Source of the DNA: an uncultured Butyricimonas sp.
Lineage (GTDB): Bacteria > Bacteroidota > Bacteroidia > Bacteroidales > Marinifilaceae
Length of the DNA stretch: 34,241 bases
Assembly: GCA_944320555.1 (NCBI GenBank)
Contig: CALUHX010000036.1
Span: forward strand, 1-34,241
Direction: 5' to 3'
In this document: in pieces, positions 32,952 to 34,241 of the stretch
How the letters are laid out: the number at the start of each line of letters is the position of its first letter
Position numbering within the stretch: position 1 is the stretch's first letter
Position numbers and translations under genes: made by a program
Notes under the pieces: model-generated
Database searches by the model: none
Seen by the model: the letters and a program-made list of their open reading frames with translations, nothing else
Told to the model about the DNA's origin: nothing

Positions 32952-34241
32952 ATGGAACTGCGACGGGAAATAATGGATGCCTTGGTCCGCTGGAAAGAGG
33001 ACGGGCATAGGAAGCCGCTGATTATTCAGGGGGCGCGTCAAATCGGGAAGACTTGGCTCATGAGAAAGTTCGGGGAGCAGTATTACGAGCATGTCGCCTA
33101 TTTCAACTTCGACGCCTCGGAGGAGCTTTGCCGGGAATTCGAGAACACGAAAGACCCCGCCCGCTTGTTGGGTGTCTTGAGATTGTACGCGGACCGGCCG
33201 ATCGAGGCGGGGAAGACCCTGTTGATATTCGACGAGATTCAGCAGAGCAACAAGGCCTTGAACAGCCTGAAATATTTCTGCGAGGAATGTCCGGAGCATC
33301 ATGTCATGGCGGCCGGCTCGCTCTTGGGCGTTTCCCTGTCGCGGGGCGATTCCTTTCCGGTGGGGAAGGTTGATTTTTTGCAAATGTATCCGATTTCCTT
33401 CAAGGAATTCCTGTATGCGGACGACCGGCGGATGTTCGACTACCTGGAGGGCGTGGACAGCCTTGTCCCCCTGCCCGAGATTGTCATGGGGAAAGTGGCT
33501 GAATCCTATCGTCGTTATCTGGTGTGCGGGGGAATGCCCGCCGCCGTGACCGCCCTGCTGGAGGAGAGGGGGACGCAGGCCGTCGAGACCGTGCAGAAGG
33601 CCATTCTTGCCGCATACGCCTTGGATTTTGCGAAACATGCCCCGACGAAGGATATTCCCCGCATCGCCGCCGTCTGGGATTCGATACCCTCGCAGTTGGC
33701 CCGGGAGAACCGCAAGTTCTTGTACAAGCTGGTGAAGAACGGTGCCCGGGCTAGGGAATACGAGGATGCCCTGCTGTGGTTGCAGCACGCCGGATTGATT
33801 TACCGGGTGTTCTGTGCGACGAAGCCGGGACTGCCCCTCAGCGCGTATGACGACGTGTCCGCCTTCAAGATTTATTTGTGCGATGTGGGCTTGTTGCGGG
33901 TCATGGCGCGCCTGCCGGTCGAGGTGCTTTGGACGGAAAGCCCGTTGTATCGGGAGTTCAAGGGGGCCATGGCGGAAAACGCCGTCTTGCAGACGCTGGT
34001 CTCGCATTTCGAGGTGTTTCCCCGCTATTGGACGTCGGAGGGAACGGCGGAGGTGGACTTCCTCTTGCAGCGCGGGTTGTCGCTGATTCCCGTCGAGGTC
34101 AAGGCCGGGAACAGCGTTCGCGGGAAGAGCCTGGGGGTGTATGTGGGCCGCTTCCGTCCGGAGGTGGCCGTTCGCTATTCCATGAAAAATCTCCGGAGGG
34201 ACGGCGGCGTGTTGAACATCCCGTTGTTCATGGCCGAATGG
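32952..34241 (+). CDS. AAA_14-type ATPase with DUF4143 C-terminal domain (3' end outside window)
   Basis: The frame from the ATG at 32952 is open for 430 codons to the last base. The AAA_14 ATPase domain has Walker A GARQIGKT (27-34) and Walker B LLIFDE (90-95), then AAGSLLGVSL and the YPISFKEFL segment found in this family. The C-terminal DUF4143 half ends with EVDFLL (about residue 367) and IPVEVKAG, residues spaced like a PD-(D/E)xK nuclease core. The missing part should be only a few residues, since the text reaches the usual final strand (NIPLFMAEW). Function in Bacteroidota is not established. Its gene is preceded by a 32-base-period repeat array. Confidence 0.92.
   Translation, partial: MELRREIMDALVRWKEDGHRKPLIIQGARQIGKTWLMRKFGEQYYEHVAYFNFDASEELCREFENTKDPARLLGVLRLYADRPIEAGKTLLIFDEIQQSNKALNSLKYFCEECPEHHVMAAGSLLGVSLSRGDSFPVGKVDFLQMYPISFKEFLYADDRRMFDYLEGVDSLVPLPEIVMGKVAESYRRYLVCGGMPAAVTALLEERGTQAVETVQKAILAAYALDFAKHAPTKDIPRIAAVWDSIPSQLARENRKFLYKLVKNGARAREYEDALLWLQHAGLIYRVFCATKPGLPLSAYDDVSAFKIYLCDVGLLRVMARLPVEVLWTESPLYREFKGAMAENAVLQTLVSHFEVFPRYWTSEGTAEVDFLLQRGLSLIPVEVKAGNSVRGKSLGVYVGRFRPEVAVRYSMKNLRRDGGVLNIPLFMAEW

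Overview
The window reads as chromosomal DNA of a Bacteroidota bacterium, most likely a gut-type Bacteroidales. The basis is a FecR–SusC–SusD locus with an STN-type SusC, Bacteroidales-type MutL, RicT and paired rhomboids, and repeated promoter boxes of the TTTG-N19-21-TAnnTTTG type (clearest before a tRNA-Ala at 29409 and an ECF sigma gene at 5540). The backbone is GC-rich (hand counts: 41/60 in a line of fecR, 39/60 in a line of aspS). Genus cannot be fixed from this sequence alone.

Layout. 1-6.1 kb: end of a Gdx/SugE-type SMR exporter, an orphan ECF sigma factor (minus), class II fructose-bisphosphate aldolase (minus), a cysS–glutaminyl cyclase lipoprotein–ung operon (minus), and a second orphan ECF sigma factor (plus). 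6.2-10.5 kb: a minus-strand L-lactate operon, permease then lutA, lutB, lutC. 10.5-11.0 kb: a divergent 537-bp intergenic stretch with a nested palindrome. 11.0-21.6 kb: a plus-strand locus of fecR, susC, susD, a lipoprotein resembling the SusCD-associated HExxH metallohydrolases but without the HExxH, an ABC ATPase, and a fused ABC-2 permease/GldG-like protein. 21.6-22.0 kb: a hairpin and the frameshifted tail of an AAA ATPase gene. 22.0-34.2 kb: core genes on the plus strand: aspS, DNA polymerase III delta' subunit, ricT/PSP1, two rhomboid proteases, a membrane-anchored endonuclease/exonuclease/phosphatase-fold protein, tRNA-Ala(GGC), an LPG-synthase-TM flippase-like protein, a small membrane protein, mutL, and an almost complete AAA ATPase with DUF4143-type C-terminus that runs off the window.

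The most interesting part is 11-21.6 kb. Base composition changes sharply inside susC, near 12.93 kb. fecR and the susC signal peptide, STN and carboxypeptidase-like domains are GC-rich like the backbone. The susC plug and barrel, susD, the lipoprotein and the ABC genes are much more AT-rich (19/60 in a line of susC barrel, 24/60 in a line of the permease). This looks like an imported transport cassette joined to a resident regulatory head. The cassette combines an outer-membrane TonB-type importer, a lipoprotein with a lost catalytic motif and a Gld-like inner-membrane ABC transporter. I do not recognise it as a described system and its substrate is unknown. The FecR anti-sigma factor has no sigma gene beside it, while two ECF sigma genes without anti-sigma partners lie within 11 kb.
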